64,000 bases of DNA from Selenomonadaceae bacterium (GTDB lineage: Bacteria; Bacillota; Negativicutes; Selenomonadales; Selenomonadaceae): NCBI GenBank assembly GCA_017476005.1, contig JAFVEM010000048.1, positions 62,001-126,000 of the forward strand, given 5' to 3'. The position numbers and the translations under genes are program-made. Below the pieces are notes generated by a model. The model saw only the letters and a program-made list of their open reading frames with translations, was not told the DNA's origin and did no database searches. Below, in pieces: positions 25,954 to 35,091 of the stretch; position 1 is the stretch's first letter; each line of letters begins with the position of its first letter.

Positions 25954-27411
25954 ATGACCCAATTTGACAAACGCAACATCAGCATGATGATGGATTTTTA
26001 CGAAATGACCATGGCCAACGGTTATTTTGCCGGCAACGACAAGGACAAGAAAGTGGCCTTCGATGTCTTTTATCGGCAGAATCCCGATAAGGGCGGCTTT
26101 GCCATCTTTGCCGGCCTAGCGCAGGTCATTGAGTATGTGGAGGGCATGCAGTTCTCCGAGGAGGATGTGGAGTATTTTCGTAAGCAAGGCATCTTCTCCG
26201 CAGCATTCTTGGATTACCTGAAAAATTTCCGCTTCCAAGGGGATATTTACGCCTTCCCCGAAGGAACGGTTATGTACCCCAACGAGCCGATGATGACGGT
26301 GGTAGCGCCCCTCATTGATGCGCAACTGGTGGAAACGGCCATTTTGGCGCAAATAAACCATCAGTCCCTTATCGCTACTAAGGCTCGGCGCATAGTGAGA
26401 GCGGCGGAAGGTCGCGCCGTGTCTGATTTTGGCGCCAGACGCGCCCACAATTTGGATGCCGCCACCTACGGCGCCCGAGCCGCTTATATCGGCGGCGTGG
26501 TGGGGACGGCGACGGTTTGCGCCGGTCAGCAGTTCAACATTCCCGTCAACGGCACCATGGCGCACAGTTGGGTTATGTTCTATGGAGACGAGTACGCGGC
26601 GTTTAAGCATTACGCCGAAACTTATCCCGATGCCACCGTGTTACTGGTGGATACCTACGACGTGATTCATTCCGGCATCCCCAACGCTATTCGCGTGGCC
26701 AAAGAAGTTTTGGCGCCTATGGGAAAACGCTTGGCCGGAGTGCGTATTGATTCCGGGGACTTGGCGTATCTTTCCAAAAGGGTGCGGCAAATGCTGGACG
26801 AAGCGGAGCTTACCGATTGTCGCATTGTGGTGTCCAATAGTTTGGATGAATTTACCATTTCTTCCCTCTTGGCGCAGGGCGCTAAAATAGACAGCTTTGG
26901 CGTAGGCGAAAGGCTCATCACGGCGCGATCAGAGCCGGTGTTCGGCGCGGTGTATAAACTGGCGGCGGTAGGCGAAAACGGGAATTTCACTCCGCGCATT
27001 AAGGTTTCGGAGAACGTGGAAAAAATCACCAATCCGGGGCTGAAGGATATTTACCGGGTTTATGACAAGGACGGTCATGCCGTAGCCGACCTTATGGCGG
27101 TGTGTGGGGAAAAAGTCGATATGAGTACTCCTTTCCGCTATGTGGATCCTCAGAAGCCGTGGAAAAATCGCACCTTCCAAGATTGCACCGTGAAAAATTT
27201 ACGTCGTCTCTATGTGCAAAACGGCAAACGCACCGAGGAGCTACCTTCCTTGGCCGATATTCGCGCTTATGTTAATCATCAGCTGACCCACGAAATTTGG
27301 GAAGAGGAACAGCGTTTCGAGAATCCCCATCGTCATTACTTGGATATGACACCGGATTATTACGAATTAAAGATGGGACTCTTGTATGAAACGCGCAAGC
27401 AACACGGCTGA
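25954..27411 (+). CDS. pncB: Nicotinate phosphoribosyltransferase
   Basis: A 485-residue protein of usual length. MMMDFYEMTMANGYF, SDFGARRAHNLDAATYGARAAY, NGTMAHSWVMFYGDE and VRIDSGDLAYLSKRVR are conserved NAPRTase segments; the histidine in the third is the one phosphorylated in the family. SFGVGERLITARSEPVFG binds phosphate. It converts nicotinate and PRPP into nicotinate mononucleotide in NAD salvage (Preiss-Handler route). It has its own promoter and is followed closely by aroE. Confidence 0.95.
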   Translation: MTQFDKRNISMMMDFYEMTMANGYFAGNDKDKKVAFDVFYRQNPDKGGFAIFAGLAQVIEYVEGMQFSEEDVEYFRKQGIFSAAFLDYLKNFRFQGDIYAFPEGTVMYPNEPMMTVVAPLIDAQLVETAILAQINHQSLIATKARRIVRAAEGRAVSDFGARRAHNLDAATYGARAAYIGGVVGTATVCAGQQFNIPVNGTMAHSWVMFYGDEYAAFKHYAETYPDATVLLVDTYDVIHSGIPNAIRVAKEVLAPMGKRLAGVRIDSGDLAYLSKRVRQMLDEAELTDCRIVVSNSLDEFTISSLLAQGAKIDSFGVGERLITARSEPVFGAVYKLAAVGENGNFTPRIKVSENVEKITNPGLKDIYRVYDKDGHAVADLMAVCGEKVDMSTPFRYVDPQKPWKNRTFQDCTVKNLRRLYVQNGKRTEELPSLADIRAYVNHQLTHEIWEEEQRFENPHRHYLDMTPDYYELKMGLLYETRKQHG

Positions 27412-27450
27412 GAATTGCTGAGGCGGAAACATTTCCTAGGAGTTGATGGG

Positions 27451-28305
27451 GTGTTTACGGGAAAGACCAAAAATTTGGGGATAATAGGCTGGCCGGTGGC
27501 GCACTCCTTTTCCCCGGCCATGCAAAACGCGGCCTTGCAGAAAGCCGGCTTGGATTTTGTCTATGTGGCCATGCCGGTGGAGCCGGCGGATTTAGAGCCG
27601 GCGGTGAACGGACTGCGCAGTTTGAATTTTCGCGGCGTCAACGTCACCATCCCTCACAAAACAGCCATTATTCCCCTTTTAGACGAAGTTACCGAAGATG
27701 CGCAGATGATTGGCGCGGTAAATACCGTGGTCAATGACCATGGTCGTCTAAGGGGTTATAACACCGATGTCCAAGGTTTCATGAAAGCGCTTACGGCCAC
27801 CGGCTTTTCGGCAGAAGGGCTGAATGTAGCGGTATTAGGCGCCGGGGGAGCAGCCAGAGCCGCCTTGTGGGGACTCATCAAGGCCAAGGCGCAACGGGTT
27901 TATTTGGGAGTACGCAATCCCGGGCGCGCCGAACTTTTGGTAAAAGATTTTCGCGCCAAGGGCGAAGTCAAGGCCTACGATTGGTTGTCGGATGAGTGGC
28001 AGGATTATCTTTCCAAAGCCGAGCTAATCATAAACACCACGCCCTTGGGCATGGCGCCCAAGTCGGACGCTATGCCCCCCGTGAACTGGGAAAAGGTCAG
28101 ACCGGGGGCTTTTGTCTATGACGTTATTTATACCCCGGCCAAGACCAGATTTTTGCAAGAAGCCGAGGCCAGAAAGCATCCGATTTTAAACGGCGAGGCC
28201 ATGCTGGTTCAGCAGGGGGCGGCCTCCTTCCGTCTGTGGACGGGGGAGACGCCGGATACGGATTTAATGCGAAAAGTGTTGCGCGAAGCTCTACAAAATA
28301 AGTGA
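27451..28305 (+). CDS. aroE: Shikimate dehydrogenase
   Basis: A 284-residue protein. GTG 27451 is preferred because AGGAG lies 8 nt upstream; TTG 27415 is in frame but lacks a ribosome binding site. IIGWPVAHSFSPAMQNAAL (shikimate binding), NVTIPHKTAIIPLLDEV (with the catalytic lysine and aspartate nearby) and AVLGAGGAARAALWGL (NADPH binding, about residues 128-144) are intact. It reduces 3-dehydroshikimate in aromatic amino acid synthesis. AroH and an aminotransferase downstream fit the same theme. Confidence 0.95.
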   Translation: MFTGKTKNLGIIGWPVAHSFSPAMQNAALQKAGLDFVYVAMPVEPADLEPAVNGLRSLNFRGVNVTIPHKTAIIPLLDEVTEDAQMIGAVNTVVNDHGRLRGYNTDVQGFMKALTATGFSAEGLNVAVLGAGGAARAALWGLIKAKAQRVYLGVRNPGRAELLVKDFRAKGEVKAYDWLSDEWQDYLSKAELIINTTPLGMAPKSDAMPPVNWEKVRPGAFVYDVIYTPAKTRFLQEAEARKHPILNGEAMLVQQGAASFRLWTGETPDTDLMRKVLREALQNK

Positions 28306-28317
28306 GGGGGAGCCATC

Positions 28318-28638
28318 ATGTCACAGCTGGCAGATACCGCTTTCAGCATTATTGCCGCCGCCGGAGAAGGTCGCGCTCACATCTTGGAGGCCTTGAAACA
28401 GGCGCGGCAGGGTGATTTTGCCAAGGCCGACGAGCTGATGAAACGCGCCGAGGAACGTTTGCTTACGGCGCATCGCACCCAGACGGAAAAATTCTTGAAG
28501 CGCGAAGCCGCCGGGGAGATTGATGATTCCATGACGGTTATCGTGGCTCACGCTCAAGATTATGTGATGACCGCCATGACCATGAAGGATATAGCGGTGG
28601 AGTTACTCTATATGTACCGCCGCTTTTCACAGTTATGA
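28318..28638 (+). CDS. PTS lactose/cellobiose-family IIA component
   Basis: A 106-residue protein. The family pattern AGEGRAHILEALKQARQGDFAKADELM and the active-site region VIVAHAQDYVMTAMTMKDIA (histidine about residue 77) match LacF/CelC/ChbA, small helical IIA subunits that receive phosphate from HPr. No IIB or IIC gene lies nearby, so it may serve a permease encoded elsewhere or have a regulatory role. ptsH and ptsI lie 28 kb downstream. Confidence 0.9.
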   Translation: MSQLADTAFSIIAAAGEGRAHILEALKQARQGDFAKADELMKRAEERLLTAHRTQTEKFLKREAAGEIDDSMTVIVAHAQDYVMTAMTMKDIAVELLYMYRRFSQL

Positions 28639-28642
28639 GTAT

Positions 28643-28696
28643 GACGGGGCTTTGCCCCGTTCCCCGGCAGGGGAAATAATTTCCCCTGCACCCCTT
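28643..28696. repeat. Intergenic palindromic repeat, family A, copy
   Basis: ACGGGGCTTTGCCCCGT is followed by a 23-bp palindrome (28667-28689) of the form GCAGGGGAAAT..ATTTCCCCTGC. The same pair is found at 32109-32154 after ispE. It is short and lacks an ORF. Confidence 0.65.
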
Positions 28697-28722
28697 GATT
28701 GATTATAAAATTTTAGGGAGGA

Positions 28723-29097
28723 ATGGCTTTGCGTGGCATACGAGGGGCGACCACCGTCGAAGAAAATACCAAAGAGGCCATCAGTCAGGCAGTGCAAGAA
28801 CTGATGCAGGGTATCGTGACCCAAAATGAGCTATGTCCCGAGGATATTGGCGCCGCTATCTTTACCGCCACCGAAGATATTACGGCGCTTTTCCCGGCGG
28901 CAGGAGCAAGACAGCTCCCCGGTTTTGATCTCGTTCCCCTGTTCGATGCGCGGCAAATGGATGTGACGGGAGCACTCCCTCGGTGTATTCGCGTTTTGGT
29001 GTTGGCCGACGTTGACAAGCCCCAAGCAGCCATTCGCCATGTGTATTTACGCGAGGCTAGGAAACTCAGGCCGGATTTGGTATGTTTACCCAGATGA
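28723..29097 (+). CDS. aroH: Chorismate mutase, AroH type
   Basis: A 124-residue protein of usual AroH length. LRGIRGATTVEENTKEAI (Arg near residue 7 binds chorismate), ATEDITALFPAAGAR and MDVTGALPRCIRVLV (about residues 81-95) are AroH family segments. It converts chorismate to prephenate. It follows aroE and precedes a Lrp regulator and an aminotransferase that could finish aromatic amino acid synthesis. Confidence 0.93.
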   Translation: MALRGIRGATTVEENTKEAISQAVQELMQGIVTQNELCPEDIGAAIFTATEDITALFPAAGARQLPGFDLVPLFDARQMDVTGALPRCIRVLVLADVDKPQAAIRHVYLREARKLRPDLVCLPR

Positions 29098-29114
29098 AAA
29101 CGAAGGAGAAAACT

Positions 29115-29594
29115 ATGCGCGAACTTTTAGAACTGCTGGAGCATGACGCGAGACGACCGGTGAGCGAACTGGCGGCTATGTTGCACCGTAGCGAGTACGA
29201 AGTCGAGAAGCAAATGAAGGAACTGGAGAGGGATAAGATTATCCTCTCCTATAATACCCTAATAAACCGCGATAAATTGGGGGATGATACCGTCACCGCC
29301 ATTATCGAGATAAATTTAACGCCTCAGCGCGAAGTGGGCTTTGATTCCATTGCCGAGCGGATTTATCGTTTTGACGAGGTGCGGACGGTTTATCTCATGA
29401 GCGGCAGTTTTGATTTGCTCGTTATCATCGAGGGAAAATCCCTGAACGAGGTGGCGAATTTTGTGGCTACGCGCCTCTCTACCATCGAGGGCGTGACGGC
29501 TACGCGTAGCCATTTTATGCTGAAAGCCTACAAAAAAGACGGCGTTATTATGAATGACGAAAAAATTGACCGCAGACTGGTGGTGTCTCCATGA
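29115..29594 (+). CDS. Lrp/AsnC-family transcriptional regulator
   Basis: A 159-residue protein starting at ATG 29115 (GAAGGAGAAAAC upstream). A winged helix-turn-helix (residues about 5-55, DARRPVSELAAMLHRSEYEVEKQM) is followed by a RAM ligand-binding domain (about 70-140). Such proteins bind amino acids and control transport or synthesis genes. It overlaps the aminotransferase start by 4 nt, so it probably regulates its own operon. Confidence 0.92.
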   Translation: MRELLELLEHDARRPVSELAAMLHRSEYEVEKQMKELERDKIILSYNTLINRDKLGDDTVTAIIEINLTPQREVGFDSIAERIYRFDEVRTVYLMSGSFDLLVIIEGKSLNEVANFVATRLSTIEGVTATRSHFMLKAYKKDGVIMNDEKIDRRLVVSP

Positions 29595-30775
29595 GCGACA
29601 TCAACTGGCAGGAACGTCTTTCCCCCGGGGTGAACGCTATCGCCCCTTCGGGCATCAGAAAATTTTTTGACATTGCGGCGCAGATGAAGGACGTTATTTC
29701 CTTGGGCGTGGGGGAGCCTGATTTTGTAACCCCTTGGTCGATTCGGGAAAGTTGCGTTTATGGCCTAGAGCAGGGGCACACTTCTTACACCGCTAATCGC
29801 GGTATGCCGGAACTGCGCGAGGAAATCGCCAAACACTTTCAGCGGCGTTATGACCTGACCTACGACAGCAACACCGATGTTTTGGTGACGGTGGGGGTCA
29901 GCGAAGCGTTGGATATAGCCATGCGAGCGGTGGTGGCTCCCGGGGATGAGGTGCTTATCCCGGAGCCTTGCTATGTGTCATATCAGGCTTGCGCCACTCT
30001 AGCCGGTGGGGTGCCGGTGTCGGTGGCGGCGAAAATAGAAAACGAATTTCGCATTACCCCGGCAGAATTAGAACCCTATGTCACGGAACGTACCAAGGTA
30101 CTTCTCATCGGCTATCCCAATAATCCCACGGGCGCCATTATGACCCGTGATGATTTATTGGCTTTAGCGGATTTTGCCAAGAAACACGACCTGATTGTGA
30201 TTTCCGATGAAATTTATGGGGAGCTGACCTACGGCGGCGAGGAACACGTTTGCTTTGCCACCTTGCCGGGAATGCAGGAGCGCACCATTCTCTTGAACGG
30301 TTTTTCCAAGGCTTATGCCATGACGGGGTGGCGCATAGGTTATGCCCTTTCTAATCCCACCATCATCGCGGCCATGACGAAAATTCACCAATATACCATG
30401 CTTTGCGCCCCCATTACGGCGCAGATGGCAGCGGTGGAAGCGTTGCGCCACGGCGAGAAGTACATGAAAAAAATGGTGGCGGAGTACGATCGGCGGCGGC
30501 ATCTTATCTATGACGGCTTTATCAAAATGGGGCTGGAGTGTTTTGAGCCGAAGGGAGCCTTTTACATTTTCCCCAACATCGCCGCCACGGGTTACACCTC
30601 CGACGAATTTGCCGAGGAACTTTTGAAAGCCGAGCATGTGGCCTTGGTTCCCGGTAGCGCCTTTGGGGCTTGCGGCGAAGGTCATGTGCGTTGCTCTTAC
30701 GCCACTTCGGTGGATAAGATTTCTCAAGCCTTGGTGCGCATCGAAAATTTCATTCGGCACCATAAGAAGCGATAG
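29591..30775 (+). CDS. Class I/II pyridoxal-phosphate aminotransferase
   Basis: A 394-residue protein. SLGVGEPDFVTPWSIRE, NRGMPELREEIAKHF, GYPNNPTGAIM and LNGFSKAYAMTGWRIGY (about residues 236-252, the PLP-binding lysine) are all present. GHVRCSYATSVDKI holds the substrate-binding arginine. It is close to PatA/AraT-type aminotransferases that act on aromatic, branched or di-amino acids; the exact substrate is uncertain. Translationally coupled to the Lrp regulator. Confidence 0.92.
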   Translation: MSDINWQERLSPGVNAIAPSGIRKFFDIAAQMKDVISLGVGEPDFVTPWSIRESCVYGLEQGHTSYTANRGMPELREEIAKHFQRRYDLTYDSNTDVLVTVGVSEALDIAMRAVVAPGDEVLIPEPCYVSYQACATLAGGVPVSVAAKIENEFRITPAELEPYVTERTKVLLIGYPNNPTGAIMTRDDLLALADFAKKHDLIVISDEIYGELTYGGEEHVCFATLPGMQERTILLNGFSKAYAMTGWRIGYALSNPTIIAAMTKIHQYTMLCAPITAQMAAVEALRHGEKYMKKMVAEYDRRRHLIYDGFIKMGLECFEPKGAFYIFPNIAATGYTSDEFAEELLKAEHVALVPGSAFGACGEGHVRCSYATSVDKISQALVRIENFIRHHKKR

Positions 30776-30787
30776 AGGACTCGTGCC

Positions 30788-31117
30788 ATGGCCAAACAGT
30801 ATAAAAAATTGCAACAAAAAATTCACCCTCCGAAAAAAACGGAGCCGCCCAAGGCCAAGCCGGGCAAGGATTATCTCCTCATGGCGGTTATCGTCTTTAC
30901 CTTGGGAGTGCTTATCCTCGGTTGGAACTATTTGGACAACATGAACCGCGCTATGTATTTCCTGCTCGTCGCCAGTCTTACCTTGACTTACGCCAACCGC
31001 CACGCGAGACTGACAGCCACCCAGAAAATTTATATGGAGCGAGCCAGCATGGCTTCCATGGGGCTGGCGGTAGCGATGTTTGTAATCCTCTTGGTACAAC
31101 AGTATATTTTGTCGTGA
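30788..31117 (+). CDS. Small membrane protein of unknown function
   Basis: A 109-residue protein. A basic, Pro/Lys-rich cytoplasmic N-terminus (about 28 residues) is followed by three hydrophobic segments (about 30-48, 56-72, 86-107). No motif recognised. It lies 12 nt after the aminotransferase gene and is closed by a terminator, so it is probably last in that operon. Confidence 0.65.
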   Translation: MAKQYKKLQQKIHPPKKTEPPKAKPGKDYLLMAVIVFTLGVLILGWNYLDNMNRAMYFLLVASLTLTYANRHARLTATQKIYMERASMASMGLAVAMFVILLVQQYILS

Positions 31118-31128
31118 GAGTGTGTTCT

Positions 31129-31156
31129 CCCCCCTCTAAGAGGGGGGCTTTTTTAA
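31129..31156 (+). terminator. Terminator after the aminotransferase operon
   Basis: A perfect C6/G6 hairpin (CCCCCCTCTAAGAGGGGGG) is followed by CTTTTTT. It is another copy of the dispersed terminator-like repeat. Confidence 0.8.
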
Positions 31157-31243
31157 ATTTAGGGAGGCGGTTGCTGAAGCAAAAAAAAATTGGTAAAATT
31201 AGGCAAGCTAATTTTTACATGGAAAGATTTAGGGTGTGGTGAA

Positions 31244-32098
31244 ATGATAACAGTAAATGGCTACGCCAAAATAAATTTAACGCTGGACATATTGGGAAAA
31301 CGTCCTGACGGATTTCATGAAGTGGCCATGGTGATGCAATCCTTGGCGCTCAACGATACGTTGACGCTGGAAAAGGACGCTGGCATTAAGCTGACCATCG
31401 AGGGAAGCGATTTACCAGCGGATGACACCAATCTGGCTTGGCGCGCGGCGGATTTAATGCGCCGTGAATGCAATATTGGCGGCGCGGACATAAAACTTAC
31501 CAAGCGCATCCCCATTGCTGCCGGGCTGGCCGGCGGTAGCGCCGATGCGGCGGCGGTGCTCCGGGGACTGAATGAGCTGTACGGTCTTAATCTTTCTTGG
31601 GCGGATTTGGCAAAACTGGGCGCTAAACTTGGTTCCGACATTCCCTTTTGTTTGTACGGCGGCACCATGCTGGCCACCGGTCGCGGTGAAATTCTAACGC
31701 CAATGGACGCCTTGCCTAAAACGCAGATTGTTTTGGCCAAACCGCCCATTTCCATCTCTACTCCTTGGGCGTATCGGGAGTATGACGCTTTAACCGAGGT
31801 CAATCATCCCGATAACGACGCTATGCAAAAGGCCATAGCCAGTGGCAACATTATGGAAGTCGCCAGTCTTTTAGGCAACGTGTTGGAGGGAGTGGCTGTC
31901 GCCGCGTACCCGGTGATTGAGGAATATAAACAGGCCATGCTCTCGCAAGGCGCCATAGCTGCCATGATGTCCGGCAGTGGGCCTACCGTGTTCGCCTTAA
32001 CCAAAGACGAGGTCGTCGCCAACAAAATTGCCGCATATCTAGAAGCCAACACACAGGCGCAAGTGGTAGTGACGCAGACCACGGCTGGCAATTATTAA
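31244..32098 (+). CDS. ispE: 4-diphosphocytidyl-2-C-methyl-D-erythritol kinase
   Basis: A 284-residue protein. ATG 31244 is chosen because residues before it are not family-like, although TTG 31190 is in frame. NGYAKINLTLDILGKRPDG is the substrate-binding start and IPIAAGLAGGSADAAAVL (about residues 88-105) is the GHMP kinase ATP loop. MMSGSGPTVFAL (about 244-255) is the third motif. It phosphorylates CDP-methylerythritol in the non-mevalonate isoprenoid pathway. Confidence 0.96.
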   Translation: MITVNGYAKINLTLDILGKRPDGFHEVAMVMQSLALNDTLTLEKDAGIKLTIEGSDLPADDTNLAWRAADLMRRECNIGGADIKLTKRIPIAAGLAGGSADAAAVLRGLNELYGLNLSWADLAKLGAKLGSDIPFCLYGGTMLATGRGEILTPMDALPKTQIVLAKPPISISTPWAYREYDALTEVNHPDNDAMQKAIASGNIMEVASLLGNVLEGVAVAAYPVIEEYKQAMLSQGAIAAMMSGSGPTVFALTKDEVVANKIAAYLEANTQAQVVVTQTTAGNY

Positions 32099-32108
32099 AA
32101 TTTTATTC

Positions 32109-32154
32109 TTGGGGCTTTGCCCCAAACCCCAGCAGGGGAAATAATTTCCCCTGC
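32109..32154. repeat. Intergenic palindromic repeat, family A, copy
   Basis: TTGGGGCTTTGCCCCAA (32109-32125) and a 23-bp palindrome (32132-32154) nearly identical to that at 28667-28689. It occupies the 204-nt gap between ispE and the GntR gene. The rest of that gap (32155-32302) is AT-rich with no recognised feature apart from another short fold TCCAAAGGGG..CCCCTTTGG near 32245. Confidence 0.65.
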
Positions 32155-32302
32155 ACCTCTCAATAGATGTGTGGTTTTTAACCAAGTATAGTATGAGTGC
32201 TTGATACTCGATACTCGTGAATAGGGAAATTTAACTAGGGTTTCCAAAGGGGATTATCCCCTTTGGCCGCCGGAGGCAAAAAACAAAAAATAGGAGAAAA
32301 GT

Positions 32303-33028
32303 ATGGAGCAAAAACTGGCGCCGATTTGTTTGGATAACTATCAGCCGCTCCGAGAGGTGGTGTGCGCGGCCTTGCGCGATGCCATTCGCAGCGGCATTTT
32401 GGAACCGGGGGAAAGGCTGATGGAGGTGCAACTGGCCGAAGAATTAGGGGTCAGCCGCACGCCGGTGCGAGAGGCGATCAGGAAATTGGAGCAAGAGGGC
32501 TATGTGGTGATGATGCCCCGACGCGGCACCTATGTGGCCAGTATTTCCATTCGCGACATCAGCGAAATTTTTGAGATACGCACGGCTTTGGATTCGCTAT
32601 CCAACGGCCTCGCCGCCGAGCGCATTACCGCCGAGGAATTGGAAAGCCTGCAGCGGCATTTGGTGTTAATCGGTCAACAAATCAAAGACGGCGACATGGA
32701 AAAAATCGTGGCCACCGACATTGAGTTTCACGACCTCCTTTACCAAGCGGCCAGAAATGCGCGACTGGTGGGGATTATTTCCAATTTGCGCGAGCAGCTG
32801 ACCCGTTTTCGCACCCAGTCCATGTCGTATCCCGGTAGGCTGGAGGAAACCTTGGAGGAACACCGCGCCATTGTGGAGTGTATCGCCCAAGGAGATGTTC
32901 GCGCCGCCAAACGCGCCGCCGAAAAACACATGGAGAACTCGGAGAAAACCTTACTCAAGGCCATAGGAGCCTTAAAACCAAAGTCTGCGGCTAAAACTAA
33001 AGCCTCGGTAGCCAAGAGTGATGCGTAG
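32303..33028 (+). CDS. GntR-family transcriptional regulator (FadR-type C-terminal domain)
   Basis: A 241-residue protein. The N-terminal winged helix (about residues 10-75) has PGERLMEVQLAEELGVSRTPVREAIRKLEQEG, the GntR signature. The C-terminal all-helical FCD domain (about 85-210) binds a carboxylate ligand; histidines in FHDLLY and AEKHM could hold metal. It is monocistronic. Its target cannot be read from the context. Confidence 0.93.
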   Translation: MEQKLAPICLDNYQPLREVVCAALRDAIRSGILEPGERLMEVQLAEELGVSRTPVREAIRKLEQEGYVVMMPRRGTYVASISIRDISEIFEIRTALDSLSNGLAAERITAEELESLQRHLVLIGQQIKDGDMEKIVATDIEFHDLLYQAARNARLVGIISNLREQLTRFRTQSMSYPGRLEETLEEHRAIVECIAQGDVRAAKRAAEKHMENSEKTLLKAIGALKPKSAAKTKASVAKSDA

Positions 33029-33043
33029 GCAACAAAATAAAGA

Positions 33044-33079
33044 CCCTCTCCCAGAGAGGGGATGCCGCGAAGCGGCAGG
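33044..33079. terminator. Terminator-like repeat after gntR (inverted copy)
   Basis: CCCTCTCCCAGAGAGGG (33044-33060) is followed by GCCGCGAAGCGGC (33064-33076). It is the reverse orientation of the arrangement near 25165. No strong T-run follows on the plus strand. Confidence 0.5.
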
Positions 33080-33111
33080 GGTGAGTACGAAATTCAGTAG
33101 GAGGAAAACCA

Positions 33112-33654
33112 ATGTACGAGGATTTAATCGAAAAGAAAATCAACAGCGAGCCTGTCTTTGACGGGGTGTTGCTCCATGTAAAGCGAGACACAGTCAGCCT
33201 CCCCAACGGTCATGAAGCCGTGCGCGAATGGATAAAGCATCCGGGGGCTTCGGCGGTAGTGCCGGTTCTCCCCGACGGACGCATTATCTTAGTGCGCCAG
33301 TTCCGTTACCCGGTGGATAAGGTAACTTTGGAAATCCCCGCCGGGAAGCTGGACGCGCCGGGAGAAGATCCCTTGCTTTGCGCCCAGCGCGAACTTAACG
33401 AAGAAACGGGCTACACCGCCGCCAAATGGACGAAACTTACCACCATCGCCACCACCGTGGGCTTTTCCGACGAATATATTCATCTGTATGCGGCGGAGGG
33501 CTTAACTCCCGGCAAGCAACACCCGGATGACGATGAGTTCATCAACGTGGTGAAGGTGGATTTAGCGGAGGCCGTGGCCATGACCCAAGACGGGCGAATT
33601 TTCGATGCCAAATCCGTGGCGGCCATTTTGCTCTTGGCGCGGCACTTAGCTTGA
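33112..33654 (+). CDS. nudF: ADP-ribose pyrophosphatase (Nudix hydrolase)
   Basis: A 180-residue protein. The Nudix box GKLDAPGEDPLLCAQRELNEETGY (about residues 78-101) has the RELNEETG core. The upstream VREWIKHPGASAVVPVLPDGR and ILVRQFRYPVDKVTLEIPAG are typical of the ADP-ribose-specific subfamily. It hydrolyses ADP-ribose to AMP and ribose-5-phosphate. It may remove ADP-ribose released by the PARG-like and DraG-like enzymes also present in this window (inference). Confidence 0.93.
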   Translation: MYEDLIEKKINSEPVFDGVLLHVKRDTVSLPNGHEAVREWIKHPGASAVVPVLPDGRIILVRQFRYPVDKVTLEIPAGKLDAPGEDPLLCAQRELNEETGYTAAKWTKLTTIATTVGFSDEYIHLYAAEGLTPGKQHPDDDEFINVVKVDLAEAVAMTQDGRIFDAKSVAAILLLARHLA

Positions 33655-33708
33655 TTTTTTTGGGGCTTTGCCCAAAAATGAAATTGTTCTCTAAAAATAG
33701 GAGGCAAG

Positions 33709-34335
33709 ATGTTCGATTTTAATTTTATGCAGATAGTGGCCGGACTCCCCGGCCTGATTATTGCCATGGTGATTCATGAATACGCCCACGCCAGAGTGGC
33801 GGTGGCCCTGGGAGATTTCACTCCGAAATTTACCGGTAGGCTCACCCTAAATCCCATGGCGCATATCGATCCCATAGGGCTTTTGATGCTCTTTTTGGTG
33901 CATTTCGGCTGGGCTAAACCCGTGATGATAAACACCTATAATTTTCGCAATCCTCGGCGAGACGATATTTTGGTGTCCGTGGCCGGCCCCGGCGCTAATT
34001 TAATCACGGCCTTTGTCGCCCTTGTCCTACTCCTTGTGTATGACAAGTTCGTGGGGGGAATGTCCACGGGAATGTATTGGGTATTCCGGCTCATTATTGA
34101 GTACAACATCGGTTTTGCCATTTTTAACATGATACCTCTGCCGCCCCTAGACGGCTCCCATATTTTAAAACAACTTTTGCCGCGAGAACTGGCTTATAGG
34201 CTGGATGGTTTGGAACGCTACAGTTTCATTATCCTTATTCTGCTCCTGATGACCCCGGTTCTTAGCATGATACTCGTCCCCTGCCGCGAGCTGGTGTGGA
34301 GCTTGTTTAGTTTGCTCCTCAGTCCCTTTTTTTAA
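33709..34335 (+). CDS. Site-2 protease family (M50) membrane metalloprotease
   Basis: A 208-residue protein of YwhC-like length. MVIHEYAHARVAVALGD (about residues 20-36) contains the HExxH zinc motif. NMIPLPPLDGSHIL (about 142-155) carries the NxxPxxxxDG motif that completes the active site. Four to five membrane segments fit an intramembrane protease. It is followed by scpA after 9 nt, a common gene order in Firmicutes. Confidence 0.92.
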   Translation: MFDFNFMQIVAGLPGLIIAMVIHEYAHARVAVALGDFTPKFTGRLTLNPMAHIDPIGLLMLFLVHFGWAKPVMINTYNFRNPRRDDILVSVAGPGANLITAFVALVLLLVYDKFVGGMSTGMYWVFRLIIEYNIGFAIFNMIPLPPLDGSHILKQLLPRELAYRLDGLERYSFIILILLLMTPVLSMILVPCRELVWSLFSLLLSPFF

Positions 34336-34344
34336 ACCAAAGCC

Positions 34345-35088
34345 ATGGAAGGCAACGGTTATAGCGTAAAGATTGATGTCTTTGAAGGCCCTATGGAGCT
34401 TTTGATGCATCTCATCGAGAAAAATAAAATTGACATCTACGACATTCCCATTGTGGAACTCACGCAACAGTACATGGATTATCTTGACAGGTTCAAAGAA
34501 TTTAACATGGAGGTGGCCAGTGAATTTTTGGTAATGGCGGCCACCCTCCTGCAAATAAAATCAAGAATGATGCTGCCTAAGGCGGAAAAGGAAGAGGCAG
34601 ATCCGGAAGAAGACCCCAGATTGCAACTGGTGCAAAGCATCTTGGAATATCGGCGTTTCAAAGAGGTCAGCGCCCGGCTCCGCGAGATGGCCGACGAGCA
34701 GGAGCGTTTTTTCACGCGCGCTCCCATGCCGATACCTACCAAACACGCGCCGCCGGACAAGATGTCCCTTGACCTCTTGGTGGAAGCCTTCTATTCCGTA
34801 TTGGAGGTAAAGGCGGAATTAAAAATCCCCGACGCGCTGGTGGCGCCGGAGGAATACAACATTCAAGACAAGATGGAGGATATTATGTCCCTGCTGCATC
34901 GCGCCAACGGAAAACTGCTCTTTTCGGAGTCCTTTCGTTCCGGCACTAGGTCGGAGCTTATTGTCACCTTCCTCGCCATGCTGGAGCTTATCAAGCTCAA
35001 ATTGGTGGCGGTAAGACAACAACGGCTGTTTGCGGAGATTTATATTTCGATTATTTTGCCGGAAGAACAAGAAAAAGAGGGAGGCTAA
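34345..35088 (+). CDS. scpA: Segregation and condensation protein A (kleisin)
   Basis: A 247-residue protein. The N-terminal VFEGPMELLMHLIEKNKIDIYDIPIVELTQQYM and FLVMAATLLQIKSRMMLP segments match ScpA, and the C-terminal part (FLAMLELIKLKLVAVRQ) binds the SMC head. ScpA, ScpB and SMC form the bacterial condensin that compacts and separates chromosomes. scpB normally follows, but here hisA begins 3 nt later, so scpB must lie elsewhere. Confidence 0.95.
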   Translation: MEGNGYSVKIDVFEGPMELLMHLIEKNKIDIYDIPIVELTQQYMDYLDRFKEFNMEVASEFLVMAATLLQIKSRMMLPKAEKEEADPEEDPRLQLVQSILEYRRFKEVSARLREMADEQERFFTRAPMPIPTKHAPPDKMSLDLLVEAFYSVLEVKAELKIPDALVAPEEYNIQDKMEDIMSLLHRANGKLLFSESFRSGTRSELIVTFLAMLELIKLKLVAVRQQRLFAEIYISIILPEEQEKEGG

Positions 35089-35091
35089 TAT

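Noticed and set aside
30164-31099. Open frame of 311 codons on the minus strand opposite the aminotransferase
   Set aside because: Antisense to a well-supported gene; composition is shadow-like and no start signal is present.
31190-31243. Extended ispE start at TTG 31190
   Set aside because: The extra 18 residues are not typical of IspE, and the family start NGYAKINLTL begins right after ATG 31244.
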